A DNA stretch of 64,000 bases from Rhynchopus euleeides (taxonomy: Eukaryota; Euglenozoa; Diplonemea; Diplonemida; Diplonemidae). The first letter of the stretch is position 1. Every line of letters begins with the position of its first letter. Below the pieces are notes generated by a model that worked only from the letters and a program-made list of their open reading frames with translations, made no database searches and was not told the origin of the DNA. A program made the position numbers and the translations under genes. Positions 44,958 to 54,694 of this stretch are shown here, in pieces. The stretch spans positions 558,001 to 622,000 of the forward strand of contig OY723276.1 of NCBI GenBank assembly GCA_963210315.1, in the 5' to 3' direction.

Positions 44958-45809
44958 TGTATGAGCAAGTAAATAAAAATCAGCAACCAGCAATCGATGC
45001 GGAGTTTTGAGTGGGTGTCAATCCTAGCGTTTCATTTTTCCCTTTTAGAAGATCTTTTTTTTCGAACGGGCCGGGGTTTGTTCTTGCCGAGATGCAAGGT
45101 ATTGCGTGGATGGCGGGAGGGGAGGGGGGGGGCGGTTGAGCGATCGAGGTGCGTACCTTTCAAGATATGCAACCCCCACCTACCACCCAGTCGCCCACCT
45201 GCCCCGCCTATCCAACAATCGTGCATCCTTGAGTGTGTTCATCGCCGTCTTTTTGAGTCGAGGCTTCGACGAGCCAACAAAAAAAATCACGCGCGCGGCG
45301 CGGCGCGGAGAAAAGGGATGAGATGGACCTCCCGCTGTGCAGGCGGAACCCCCTCTTCCTCCCCACCCCCCCCCCCCCACGACACGTTGGTTGCGAGGAG
45401 TCTAAAAAAAGGCACAAAAAGACCCGAAGCTTCGACAGGACGGCGACATCACTCTGTAAAGGGGGGGTCAGGGTTGGATCAGTGAGACTCAAACGTACAC
45501 GACGCCTCCCCAGGGAATTCCAAGGGAGGCAAGACCACCGCTGCCACCACCACCACCACCCGCCGCCCTTCCAATAGAAATTGCAGCTCTATCACCCAAT
45601 TGCCGCATGTCCCCACCACTGCCACACTCCCGAGCGGACGTGAACAGAACAGGAGTGTGTCCGCCTCCGGCACCCCCGGCATCGACCCATGCTACCACTG
45701 GCATGTGCGCACGATACGTGCACCACCCAACACACCCATCCCCCAGACACCGTACACACACACCCTCCCGCTCTCCCCCCGCCCCTCCCCGCCTTGGGTT
45801 CGAGTGGCC
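44958..45809. other. Intergenic, no gene recognised
   Basis: Contains CGCGCGGCGCGGCGCGG (45291-45307), C(12) near 45365 and (CCA)n-like DNA near 45545. Probable 3' flank of the next minus-strand gene. Confidence 0.5.
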
Positions 45810-48525
45810 TTACTCAGCAGGGTCGATGCCTTTGGCTTTGAGGGCGGCCTCGACCTTCTCCTCCCAGGCTGCGAGGAGGGAGGCATGCGCGGTCTGGGTT
45901 TTCATCGCCAGGGATGCCGTGTCGTGCACGGCAGCCCAGAGCGCGGTGGCATCGCTGTGGAGCTGTGATGCGCGCTGTTTTCGCGAAGCCGCCGCAGCCG
46001 CCGCCGCCGCAGCCTCGCTGCCTCGGTTGGTCAGCGCCTCCATCTGGGCGGATGCCTCCAGCACGGTGCTCAGCTCGGAGACCTGGTCGAGCGCTGCGCA
46101 CAGCTCCTCGACGTTGCCCCAGTCGGCAGCCTCCAACGCCTTCACCTTATACTGCAGGTTGGCGTGCTCAGAGACACCCTGCTGTGTGAGGTGGGCGGAC
46201 TCCATCAGGCCTGCAGAGACCAGCTCCACCTGCAGCATCTGCTCGATAGCGTGTGTCAAGGCTGTCTTGTTCATCGTCAGGTTTGTCCACGTCTCCAGCG
46301 CGTGCACCGCTCGTTCTGTGAGGGGGCCCGTCACGTTCGCCGTGGCGAGGTCGTGCAGGCGCTGCTGCCGCCCGCCCGTCGGGCTGCGCTGTGTGCTCCC
46401 CGAGGGGCTCGCCGCCCCTTCGTCGCACGCATCGTCATCTCCGTCCTGTTCGTTCTCACCACCGCTGTTGATCTGCTTCCGGCCTTCGAGGATCTTCTCT
46501 AGGATTGCATCTTCACTCTCGCGCTCAACGCTGTGGAAGGGTGGGGTGTTGTACGGGTGTGGCGGGCGGGTCGGAGGCCCAAAGGGCAACACTTTAGTTC
46601 GGGTGGTTAGAAACCAAGGAATACAGTAACACCGGAGGGGATGAATACAGTCGAATAAATGCAGAAAGCTGTCCCAACAGATACAGGTGACTCGCTGATA
46701 TTTGCGGGTATTCTATAGAATGGGATGAACTGAACTGAACGAGAGGCGATAATACTGAAACAGTCGCTGCCTCCCCAGCACCGTCCCCTGAAAGTCATGG
46801 GGCAGTATCTTGCAAGCCGGACAAAAGTGCGTTTGTGACGGTTCCGCCGTCCCCAAAATATTCGAATTCGACACGTTCCTGAGATTTTGCCTAAGTCAGA
46901 TGTTTCGACCGTTGGATCAAGAAAACCTAAACAGTAAACAGTTTGTGGGTTTGAGTCGCTTTAACTTGCAAAGTGAGCCCGCTGACAAGACGGGAAGTAG
47001 ATGGAAATAACTGGCAGGCTTGTTTGGACAGAATAGGATGAAAAGTACCCTCTCTGGAGAGGGTCACACACACACACACACACACACACAAGCCCTCAAG
47101 ACTCTTGAAGCGGCCTGACTATTTAGTGTCTTCGTCGCAGCAAGGGGGCGATATATACCACCCTTTTTATTGATTTCACGTGTCAGTGTTTGACTTTTTC
47201 GCAACTTCATTTCTTCCTTTTTCTCCCTCTCCAACCCCACCCGTGACACCACCAGGGTTTAGCTAGCCCTGGTCCGATTATCCCCGGTTCTTCGCTGAAG
47301 AGACGCGGCCGGGGGGAGGGGTACGAAGAGTACGCGTCGAAACCGGTGTCACGTCGTGTTGGGGAATCCTTCGGGAGTGCGATACTGAAGGGGAGGTGCT
47401 ACTGCCCGTGCAGGGCGACACCGCCTTAAAACTTTATAACCACACACAAACCCTCTATTCCCCCAGGCCTGATGAGCAATCCCCCCTGCCTCATGTTGTG
47501 ACTTCCTTTCTACCTTGCACAAAACATCCCATTTGCCCCTTTTCTTCCTTCGAAAGTGTTGTGACTTCCCCCCTACCCCACCCCTCGGGAGTGCCACTCC
47601 TCTGGTGGTTAAAAGTGACCCGCCGTTGTGCCTTCGGCATCTGTTGCGTGTGCCGTCGTATTCTTCCTATGCACTAGTTATAGCTATCCGGGGGCGGTCT
47701 GCTGTCGCACCAGTGGGCTGCCCCACCTCTGCACCCTCGGTTTTTAAGATGTTCACCACAGCGGAGAATGATCCCCTTCTCTGTGGCGATCGAGCCAAGC
47801 TGGACGAGGTTCGCCTTCGGGCGAAGGTCATGTGGGCGGACAAAAGGTGCCTGCTCCTGAGACTCATCAGCAACCTGTTTCTTCCTTCAAGCCCTCAAGA
47901 CTCTTGGAGCGGCCTGACTATTTAGTGTCTTTGTCGCAGCAAGGGGGCGATATATACCGCTTTTTTATTGATTTCACGTGTCAGTGTTTGACTTTTTCGC
48001 AACTTCATTTCTTCCTTTTCTCCCTCTCCAACCCCACCCGTGACACCACCAGGGTTTAGCTAGCCCTGGTCCGATTATCCCCGGTTCTTCGCTGAAGAGA
48101 CGCGGCCGGGGGGAGGGGTACGAAGAGTACGCGTCGAAACCGGTGTCACGTCGTGTTGGGGAATCCTTCGGGAGTGCGATACTGAAGGGGAGGTGCTACT
48201 GCCCGTGCAGGGCGACACCGCCTTAAAACTTTATAACCACACACACACACACACAAGAGCAAAACGAAGAGAGGGTATGCCAAAACACACCGCACTGCAC
48301 CCGGAAACCCCGGGAGCGGCTTCGACGCACTTCTGAAAGCCATGCCAAACACCAGAACCAACAGAACATTGAAACGGATACTTCCCCACACCCACCCCCC
48401 ACCCCCTTCCCCCCATGTCACACAAAAAGGCTATGGCAGTCATACACTGTGATTCCCCTCGTGAGCTGGTCCAGCCGGTGCACGCGCAGCCACAGTTCAC
48501 CCTGCATTTCTTGCTCGGCTGACAT
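45810..48525 (-). CDS. Helix-rich protein of unknown function, 2 exons, 266 aa
   Basis: Exon 2 (46530-45810, ends TAA) is a strong coding frame but has no N-terminal ATG. A CCTTCCACAG acceptor precedes it. A matching phase-2 exon 1 is found at 48525-48446: MSAEQEMQGELWLRVHRLDQ then GT|GTATGA donor. Joined, it gives 266 aa. Residues 40-75 are acidic/Ser-rich and disordered (NEQDGDDDACDEG). Residues 85-250 are helical, with Leu/Ala periodicity and an Ala9 run; the C-terminal helix ends KAKGIDPAE. No family is recognised; a structural or adaptor coiled-coil protein is possible. The 1,915 bp intron contains a direct-repeat element (47089-48246). Exon 2 is well supported; the link to exon 1 is inferred from phase and donor. 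Confidence 0.6.
47089..48246. mobile_element. TRIM-like element: two ~358 bp direct repeats around ~440 bp
   Basis: Copies 47090-47448 and 47889-48246 are over 95% alike by eye (both contain GGTTTAGCTAGCCCTGGTCC and end CCTTAAAACTTTATAACCAC). The interior 47449-47888 has no recognised gag or pol. (CA)n precedes the left copy and follows the right one. Repeats lack TG...CA ends, so it might be a partial tandem duplication rather than a TRIM. Confidence 0.5.
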
Positions 48526-50116
48526 CGTTACCCCTCTCCCTCCTCGCCTCCCGACCCTCCCCCACCACCACCACCACCTGCCTCACAACTCACCCACAAC
48601 CCCTCTGTACAACAGGCTGCTGAATGACCAGGGGTCACCTGCCTTCAGCTCTGTATACTGTGTGTATCGGCAGTCCGAGGAGCACTAAGACAAGCTGTCT
48701 TGTGTGCTGTATGTCGCGCCTGCCTGGGAGAGGGAAGTGCAGGAGAAGGAGCAGTGTGGTGCAAAGGGGGTTTTGTGGGGGCTCGGAGAGATGCCGGCCT
48801 GCAGGTTGCGTTGAAACAATATAAAAGGGCTGCCAGGTTTGTTTTTTTGCTCTGTCTGTGCAACCTTCGGGCCACACCTGACACGCCGGGGTGTGGAGTG
48901 TCGGGTGAACAAAACATTGCACCCCCCGCTGCGACCTTTATTGTAAATTATAGATCTAAAGACACTTTCCGTGAGCACACAGTGCGTTTGCCACAGAAAA
49001 TAAAGCCGGAAGGGGTGCGATGCGGGGGGGCGAGAAGACGAGGGAGTGAGAGACCTTTGCAGGAAACGTGCACACCCCATCTCACACCCACCCCCTCCCC
49101 CACACACACAGGTGAGTGGAGGGGGCGGGGCGGGTTGCTGCCGCGATCGACGAATGCTGGATTGGACTGTTCTGCTTTATCTTTTCTTTTCATTCCACCC
49201 CCCACCCCATCCCTTTATCGTATGATGCTGTGTGACCCGCACCGGCCGCTCTGGGGATTTGGTATAGCCCACGTCATGCAGCCTGCCGGAGCCCCACTGT
49301 TTTCCAGCATCCGCAGGAGCGAACTCTCTGCAGATGAGATATGACTTCACCCACACACCCCGCACTTCGCGACCTACTGCCCATGCATGCCTGTGCGCCA
49401 GGAGCCCGTCAACAGAGCATCTCAGGGAGCATGTGACATTCGAAAGAAATGTCGGCGGAAGCTCAGCCCCATCGTCTATGCACTTCACCCCAAGAATACA
49501 CCCAAGAAGAAAGAGTGCGCCGGGACAAAAATGGCAGGGGGGTGGGGCACTATCTGTGCCCTCCCCCCCACCAACCAATAATCAACTGCAGATTCGCGCA
49601 GGATCAGTCCCACAGGGGGCGACGGGTGAGAGACGAAGAGAAGTCGATTTCTTTTTGGGCTCTCACACAGTAAAATTGAAGGAGAGGAGGTCGGGGGGGG
49701 CACGCGCGTATGCCCTGCGTACAGCCCAGCAAACATGATGGAAGTTAGTATTTTTCACTTTTTTTTGGCTAGTGCCTGTTGCTGCAGGAGAGAGCGGGGG
49801 TGAGGAGAAGGAGTGGGTGGGGTGGGGTGGGGTGGGGGGGTCTTCACTGAGACAAGGCATCCAGGGTGAAGACGGGATGTATCCGACGGCAAAACATGAC
49901 AGACCAGGAACTGACGGAACGGTGAACGGTGGCTGCCTAACAGTGGTTTGCTCAAAAAAAATAGGCCCCTATTTTATTCATCCGGAATAGGCATGTGAAC
50001 TTACAGAGAGGCTGTACAGGTAGGACTTTTTTGTGAATCAAACAGAACAAATATTCTTCGAGCCAGACGCGATGCCCCTAAGAACACCATATGGGCTGGG
50101 GGGAGGGGGGTTTTGA
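48526..50116. other. Intergenic, no gene recognised
   Basis: Anonymous sequence with C/G runs (49085-49100, 49825-49840). It is the 5' flank of the two-exon gene and 3' flank of the transporter gene. Confidence 0.5.
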
Positions 50117-51163
50117 TCACACCATGTCGTGCCTGCGGTTTGCCCGCACATCGTCCCCTCGGATCGACACAGTGGATCCGCCATCGTCGGATGCAGACCG
50201 CCCGCTGCTTGTGCCCGAACCACTCTGCTTTGCGAAGGCATACAGGGTGCACCCCAGTGTTGCGATGATCATGCCAAACGCATGGATGGGTTTCAGGGGT
50301 GTCCCGAAGATGAAAATTGAGACCGCGATCAGTGTGACCATCTTCAGATTCATCAACACCTGGCAGGTGACCGAGGAGGTGTATTTGATGATGCTGATGT
50401 AACTCCACTGGTTCAGCAGCATGAGAACCCCGCAGAGCGAGTTGAACAGCAGGAGCGTGGTAAGGGGCACGCGGTCCTCACGGGCCACCCAGGCATACAC
50501 CTTGCCCGACTCCAGCAGGAGGCAGACTACCAGCAGGATCACGCCTGAGATGGGGCTCTCATACATCATGATCTGGATGGTGTCCAGCCGCTCGTCGTCC
50601 TTTGCGGCGTGCAGCAGCATGTCGTTGATGATCGCCTTCCCGGCGCGCGCGACGCAGCTGGTGACAGCCATGATCACCCCGATCCAGGAGGCGGAGAGCT
50701 CGCCCCAGCTGGCCATGACGACACCACCGATGATGGGGATCAGGGTGGCCCACACCTTGGGGGTCACGACCTTCTTGAGGACGACTGTCGACAGGACGCA
50801 GACGTAGACCGGGATGGTGCTTTTGATGATCTGCTGCAGTGCAACTGAGAGCAGCCGCAGCGCGGCGTTGCCAAAACCGATGTCGCTGGAGCGCACCAGG
50901 CCCAAGGGAATGATGCGCATCAGCACAGCGCGTGATGGCTTCCTCACCCTCCCGGTGACGGAGAGATAGGCAAAGGACACCAGCCCGACGAAAAACATCT
51001 GGTACGCCGCAACGAGCACCGGGAAGTCGACATTGTACTCCTTAAACTGCATCTTGTTGAGCAGCGTCCATGCGGAGTACGATATGAAGTTGGTGATGGT
51101 CACTATCACGGTGTGCGACAGCGCATCCGGCGCAGGCGCCGGGGACCATTTCAGCACCGTCAT
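50117..51163 (-). CDS. DMT-superfamily triose-phosphate/nucleotide-sugar transporter, 348 aa
   Basis: Begins MTVLKWSPAPAPD at an ATG (51163) and ends TGA; no introns. About ten membrane segments of the TPT/NST fold are visible, from VIVTITNFISYSAWTLLNK through FPVLVAAYQMFFVGLVSFAY, IIPLGLVRSSDIGFGNAALR (with the second-half signature ALQQIIKSTIPVYV), to YTSSVTCQVLMNLKMVTLIA and the last helix HAFGMIIATLGCTLYAFAK. These proteins exchange sugar phosphates or nucleotide sugars across Golgi, ER or plastid membranes. The T-x-x-x-N-x-K region resembles GDP-mannose-type carriers, but substrate cannot be fixed. The ~35-residue C-terminal tail is Ser/Gly/Asp-rich. The start is only 66 bp from the end of a retroelement, so its promoter region is largely element sequence. 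Confidence 0.85.
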   Translation of the reverse strand: MTVLKWSPAPAPDALSHTVIVTITNFISYSAWTLLNKMQFKEYNVDFPVLVAAYQMFFVGLVSFAYLSVTGRVRKPSRAVLMRIIPLGLVRSSDIGFGNAALRLLSVALQQIIKSTIPVYVCVLSTVVLKKVVTPKVWATLIPIIGGVVMASWGELSASWIGVIMAVTSCVARAGKAIINDMLLHAAKDDERLDTIQIMMYESPISGVILLVVCLLLESGKVYAWVAREDRVPLTTLLLFNSLCGVLMLLNQWSYISIIKYTSSVTCQVLMNLKMVTLIAVSIFIFGTPLKPIHAFGMIIATLGCTLYAFAKQSGSGTSSGRSASDDGGSTVSIRGDDVRANRRHDMV

Positions 51164-51228
51164 CGGAGGGTCGGGGAAAGGGGAGGAAGAGCGAGAGCCT
51201 CGCTCACCCCACACCTGGAGAGAGGTGA

Positions 51229-52020
51229 GGGTGGTGGTGGTGGTGGTGGTGGTGGGAATTTGTTGTTGCTCCGATTCACTTAATTGGCAGAGAGGTGGGG
51301 GAGGAGGAAGAGTCTTCCGAACTAACTGTTACGTGCGTCGGGGTTTGGGACCCGCCCAACTTCAAAACAAAGATGCAACAACCACCCAGGGTATAAAACC
51401 TGATGAAGGTGGTGTTGTGTGAGTGTGCTCTGCCTCTCTCTCCGCTGCAAATTCCCAACGTAAACTCAGATGGTGGTGGTGGTGGTGGTGGTGGTGGTGG
51501 TGGGAATTTGTTGTTGCTCCGATTCACTTAATTGGCAGAGAGGTGGGGGAGGGGGAAGAGTCTTCCGAACTAACTGTTACGTGCGTCGGGGTTTGGGACC
51601 CGCCCAACTTCCAGGTTACCGAGCTGGACAGGCCAAAGGAGGGTAGGAGGGTGGGAATGCTCCACCACAGCAAGAAAGCTCCTCAAGAGCAGAAATAAAT
51701 AAGGGTTAACACCAAAGGGTACAACCCACCACGCCCAAAGGCACCTGACATAAGGCACGCCTGGGAAAGGGTGGGAGGGAAAACAAAGATGCAACAACCA
51801 CCCAGGGTATAAAACCTGATGAAGGTGGTGTTGTGTGAGTGTGCTCTGCCTCTCTCTCCGCTGCAAATTCCCAACGTAAACTCAGAGAATTTGTTGTTGC
51901 TCCGATTCACTTAATTGGCAGAGAGGTGGGGGAGGGGGAAGAGTCTTCCGAACTAACTGTTACGTGCGTCGGGGTTTGGGACCCGCCCAACTTCCAGGTT
52001 ACCGAGCTGGACAGGCCAAA
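51229..52020. repeat. 3' split direct repeat block of the YR element
   Basis: Copies of A (GAATTTGTTGTTGCTCCGAT start, plus strand) at 51254-51361, 51490-51637 and 51887-52020. Copies of B (AAAACAAAGATGCAACAACC) at 51363-51471 and 51781-51887. (TGG)n at 51229-51253 and 51471-51502. The leftmost B-A pair joins directly, without the CCAGGTTACCGAGCTGGACA extension seen in the other two A copies. Confidence 0.85.
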
Positions 52021-53642
52021 CCACCAACCCCTTCGCTCGTGAAGAAGTGCCCCACTGCGCGTATCACTTCACCCCGTTTCTGGGGAGAAGAAAAATCACG
52101 TGGGGAAAACCGTGAGGGCAAATCGGCCGGGTTCAGTTTAGTACTGACCCATTCAATGGAAAAAACGCACTTCATTCTTTCCAGGAGGCTCAAAGCCCTG
52201 ATCACCGCATCGTTAAGCGGTTGCGACCTTGCACAGTGTCGCTTGCGAGCTACCCCCCTGACCGACGTGTTGTCGACCAAAATGCGCACCGTGGCATTCC
52301 GAAAAACAGGAAGAGACACAACACCCGAGAGCGTGTTACGCAACGCCATCGCTTCGAGCACGTTGATATGCCACGAGCGCATAAACTGGGGCCAAGATTC
52401 ACCCAGAATCGTCACTTCGGATGAAGCCGTGTTGACAATTACCCCTCCCCAACCCTCCAGAGAAGCATCAACAAACACGGTACATCCCACTTCCCCGCCA
52501 CCCTTGGGGATACCACGTTCCCGCCCCACATCCCGAAACCAGCCCGCCAACTCCGATTGCACCGACGGAGGGACCGCGACCCGCTCCTGCACAGACCTAA
52601 CCCCGGAGTTGAGGGAGTTGGTGATGCGCCTGAGGAATTTCAGCGCCCACCAGTATTCTCCCGGGGATATCCCGGCGATCGCGCTGGCGTGCAGAAGCCG
52701 CCCTGCGAGGCTCTCCAGCTCCCCGGCTGTTGCCGCTCGCAGGTCCGTCAGCCGGATCTTCTCCAGCAGCCTGGCGGACACCTTCACCTTGTGGGATCGG
52801 TGGTCGAAGTGGACCCCGATGAAGGTGTAGGCGGTTGCGGCGTCGAGGCTGTCGGCAGCCTTCCACGCAACACCACAAGCCGCCGCCGCCAAATCCAGCC
52901 GGACGGTCTCCTTCTCCACCATGGCGGTCGGCCCCGACAGCAGAATGTTGTCGATCCAACAACTAACATTCACCCCCCTTGCTGCAAATGGCGCGGCGGC
53001 AAACTGGGGGTCCCCCGCGATCGTCGCCGTCAGAGCGTGCATCAGCTCCGGCGCGCAGCAATGACCCATCGGGAGGCGCCGGAGCTCGTACCAGGCCCCG
53101 GTGTCATCCCGGAAACGAAAAAACCTGCGGGCCTCGCGGGGTACCTCCACCTGGTAGAACCCGGTGCGCAGGTCCCGAGTGGTCCCGCACTCCCCGTTAA
53201 CCAGGTGGAGGTAGCGGGACACGTGTCCAATCGGGACCGCCGCCTTGTACCCATCGAGGTCCAGGGCAGAGTTGGCCTCTTTGGTCCACAGGATGAACCT
53301 CAGCCGGAGTCCGTCGGGCTTCGCCTCCACCACCACAAATGGGACGTTGATGCCCACCCCTGGGCCCTCAGCCCGGTCAGCCACTGCGCACTCCACCAGC
53401 TTCTCCGCGTGGCGACGCTCGAAGGAGGAAGGGCGGGGCGGTTCCACGACGTCGGTGAGCCCCACCGGGCAGAACGTCCGCTGCCAGGTCCGCAGGAACC
53501 GCTCACGGGCTGCCCCCGTCATCCTCTCCATCACGGCGTCGACGTCCATAGGCGGTATCGCCGCCACGTGCAGTCGCGCAGACCTCTCCTCCGCAGTCGC
53601 AGGGAGCCGCGTCGTGTGCGCCCGCCGCAGCACACTGTGCAT
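51999..53642 (-). CDS. Reverse transcriptase-RNase H of the YR element, 547 aa
   Basis: The ATG at 53642 lies 2 nt past the YR stop; the frame is open further upstream, overlapping YR, but that overlap is not used. RT motifs: FVVVEAKPDGLRLRFI (fingers), TTRDLRTGFYQVEVP (motif A, Asp), LPMGHCCAPELMHAL (motif B), CWIDNILLSG (motif C). Motif C has Asp-Asn instead of Asp-Asp. The RNase H is the DIRS-order type: TVFVDASLEGWGGVIV, INVLEAMALRN, LVDNTSVRG and VSTKLNPADLPSR. The stop TAA lies inside repeat A. It converts element RNA to DNA and removes the RNA. Confidence 0.85.
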   Translation of the reverse strand: MHSVLRRAHTTRLPATAEERSARLHVAAIPPMDVDAVMERMTGAARERFLRTWQRTFCPVGLTDVVEPPRPSSFERRHAEKLVECAVADRAEGPGVGINVPFVVVEAKPDGLRLRFILWTKEANSALDLDGYKAAVPIGHVSRYLHLVNGECGTTRDLRTGFYQVEVPREARRFFRFRDDTGAWYELRRLPMGHCCAPELMHALTATIAGDPQFAAAPFAARGVNVSCWIDNILLSGPTAMVEKETVRLDLAAAACGVAWKAADSLDAATAYTFIGVHFDHRSHKVKVSARLLEKIRLTDLRAATAGELESLAGRLLHASAIAGISPGEYWWALKFLRRITNSLNSGVRSVQERVAVPPSVQSELAGWFRDVGRERGIPKGGGEVGCTVFVDASLEGWGGVIVNTASSEVTILGESWPQFMRSWHINVLEAMALRNTLSGVVSLPVFRNATVRILVDNTSVRGVARKRHCARSQPLNDAVIRALSLLERMKCVFSIEWVSTKLNPADLPSRFSPRDFSSPQKRGEVIRAVGHFFTSEGVGGLACPAR

Positions 53643-53644
53643 CC

Positions 53645-54694
53645 TCACAGGTGCACCGTCACCTCCGAAGTCCGCAAAGCTCTCGCCATCGCCAGGGGCG
53701 ACCCGCCGTACCGCAGGGTGGTCGAAGACATCGTCTCGGCAGCCGACGCGTGCTTCGTCACCCTGCCGATCAGCGTCTCGTCGAGAGGCAGGCCCGCCGC
53801 CTTCAGCGAGAACAGGTGCGTCACCGCTCCTCTCTTCACGCTGTGGCCCGTGAAGGGCGCCATCTCCGGCAGGCGCTTCCACAGCGCGGCGACGGCGTCC
53901 GTACCCACTTCCGTCAGGGTCTCGAACGGCCCGATCGCCCGCAGCAGGCCCGCGATCTGGGAGGTCCAATCCCCGGTGATCACCACCCACCGTGACGGGA
54001 CGAACGGGTTCGACCGGCGCCCCTTCGGCAACTCGCCCCAATCGATGGCGACCTCCACGTCGCTGACCTCGAGGAACTGACACGACGCCAACTTGCACAC
54101 CTCCCCCCACCGTGACGCCGTCTTCCACGCGAGGAGAGCGGCGAGATGCAGTCGGTCCGGCTGCTGTTCTGCCCATCGCAGGAGGGTCAGGCGCGGCATG
54201 GGAACGGCCTGCGTCACGGGGATGGCGGCCCCGTTTGCGCGCAGGGCCGACGCGAGGTTGAGCAGAGGGTCCGCTGGGGCGCCGAGTCGGCGAAACGTCC
54301 CGGCGATGCTCTTGGCGTATGCTAGCATCCCCTGCGGTGAAACCCCCGTCGCCACGACAAACAGCATGGCGGCCTCCGCGTCGAGAGGCATCTGCTGCTC
54401 GGCCACCCACCGGGACAGGCGATGCCACAGCTGCTGTCGTTGCGCGAGGGTCGATGAGGCCCAGACGCCGTGAACGAGGCCGTCCAAGCGCAGCGTAGCC
54501 TCCCCCGCTGACACCCCATCCTCCCCGTTCCGCCCGCGCGACACCACCTCTCTGTCTACCATCATGCGCAGTACGGCGCGACCGAACAGAGAAATAGGCG
54601 TCAGCCCCGACGACTCGGACACGAGTTTTGCGAGGGAGGTGAGTGGGGAGGTTGTGATGTAGGGTGGCGACTGTGTGGAAGCCGAGGCGGGGAG
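53645..54694 (-). CDS. Tyrosine recombinase of the YR element
   Basis: Open from the codon after the gag TGA (54697-54695) to TGA at 53647-53645, 349 codons, in the gag frame. If translated independently the first ATGs are at 54565 and 54562 (about 306 aa). Tyrosine-recombinase residues: Arg in KTASRWGEVCKL, the H-x-x-R box GHSVKRGAVTHL, the second His in VTKHASAAE and the likely nucleophile Tyr in TTLRYGG. The N-terminal half is helical, like the core-binding domain. It would insert the circular DNA copy into target DNA. Such enzymes replace the DDE integrase of LTR elements. Confidence 0.8.
   Translation of the reverse strand, partial: LPASASTQSPPYITTSPLTSLAKLVSESSGLTPISLFGRAVLRMMVDREVVSRGRNGEDGVSAGEATLRLDGLVHGVWASSTLAQRQQLWHRLSRWVAEQQMPLDAEAAMLFVVATGVSPQGMLAYAKSIAGTFRRLGAPADPLLNLASALRANGAAIPVTQAVPMPRLTLLRWAEQQPDRLHLAALLAWKTASRWGEVCKLASCQFLEVSDVEVAIDWGELPKGRRSNPFVPSRWVVITGDWTSQIAGLLRAIGPFETLTEVGTDAVAALWKRLPEMAPFTGHSVKRGAVTHLFSLKAAGLPLDETLIGRVTKHASAAETMSSTTLRYGGSPLAMARALRTSEVTVHL

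Noticed and set aside
47089..48246. Full LTR retrotransposon
   Set aside because: Only ~440 bp lie between the repeats, with no gag or pol motifs and no TG...CA termini.
53648..54428. Upstream extension of the RT frame (first ~260 codons)
   Set aside because: It overlaps the tyrosine recombinase, whose catalytic motifs show that the other frame is the coding one. The extension is Arg/Gly-rich shadow sequence; the RT start at 53642 lies 2 nt after the YR stop.
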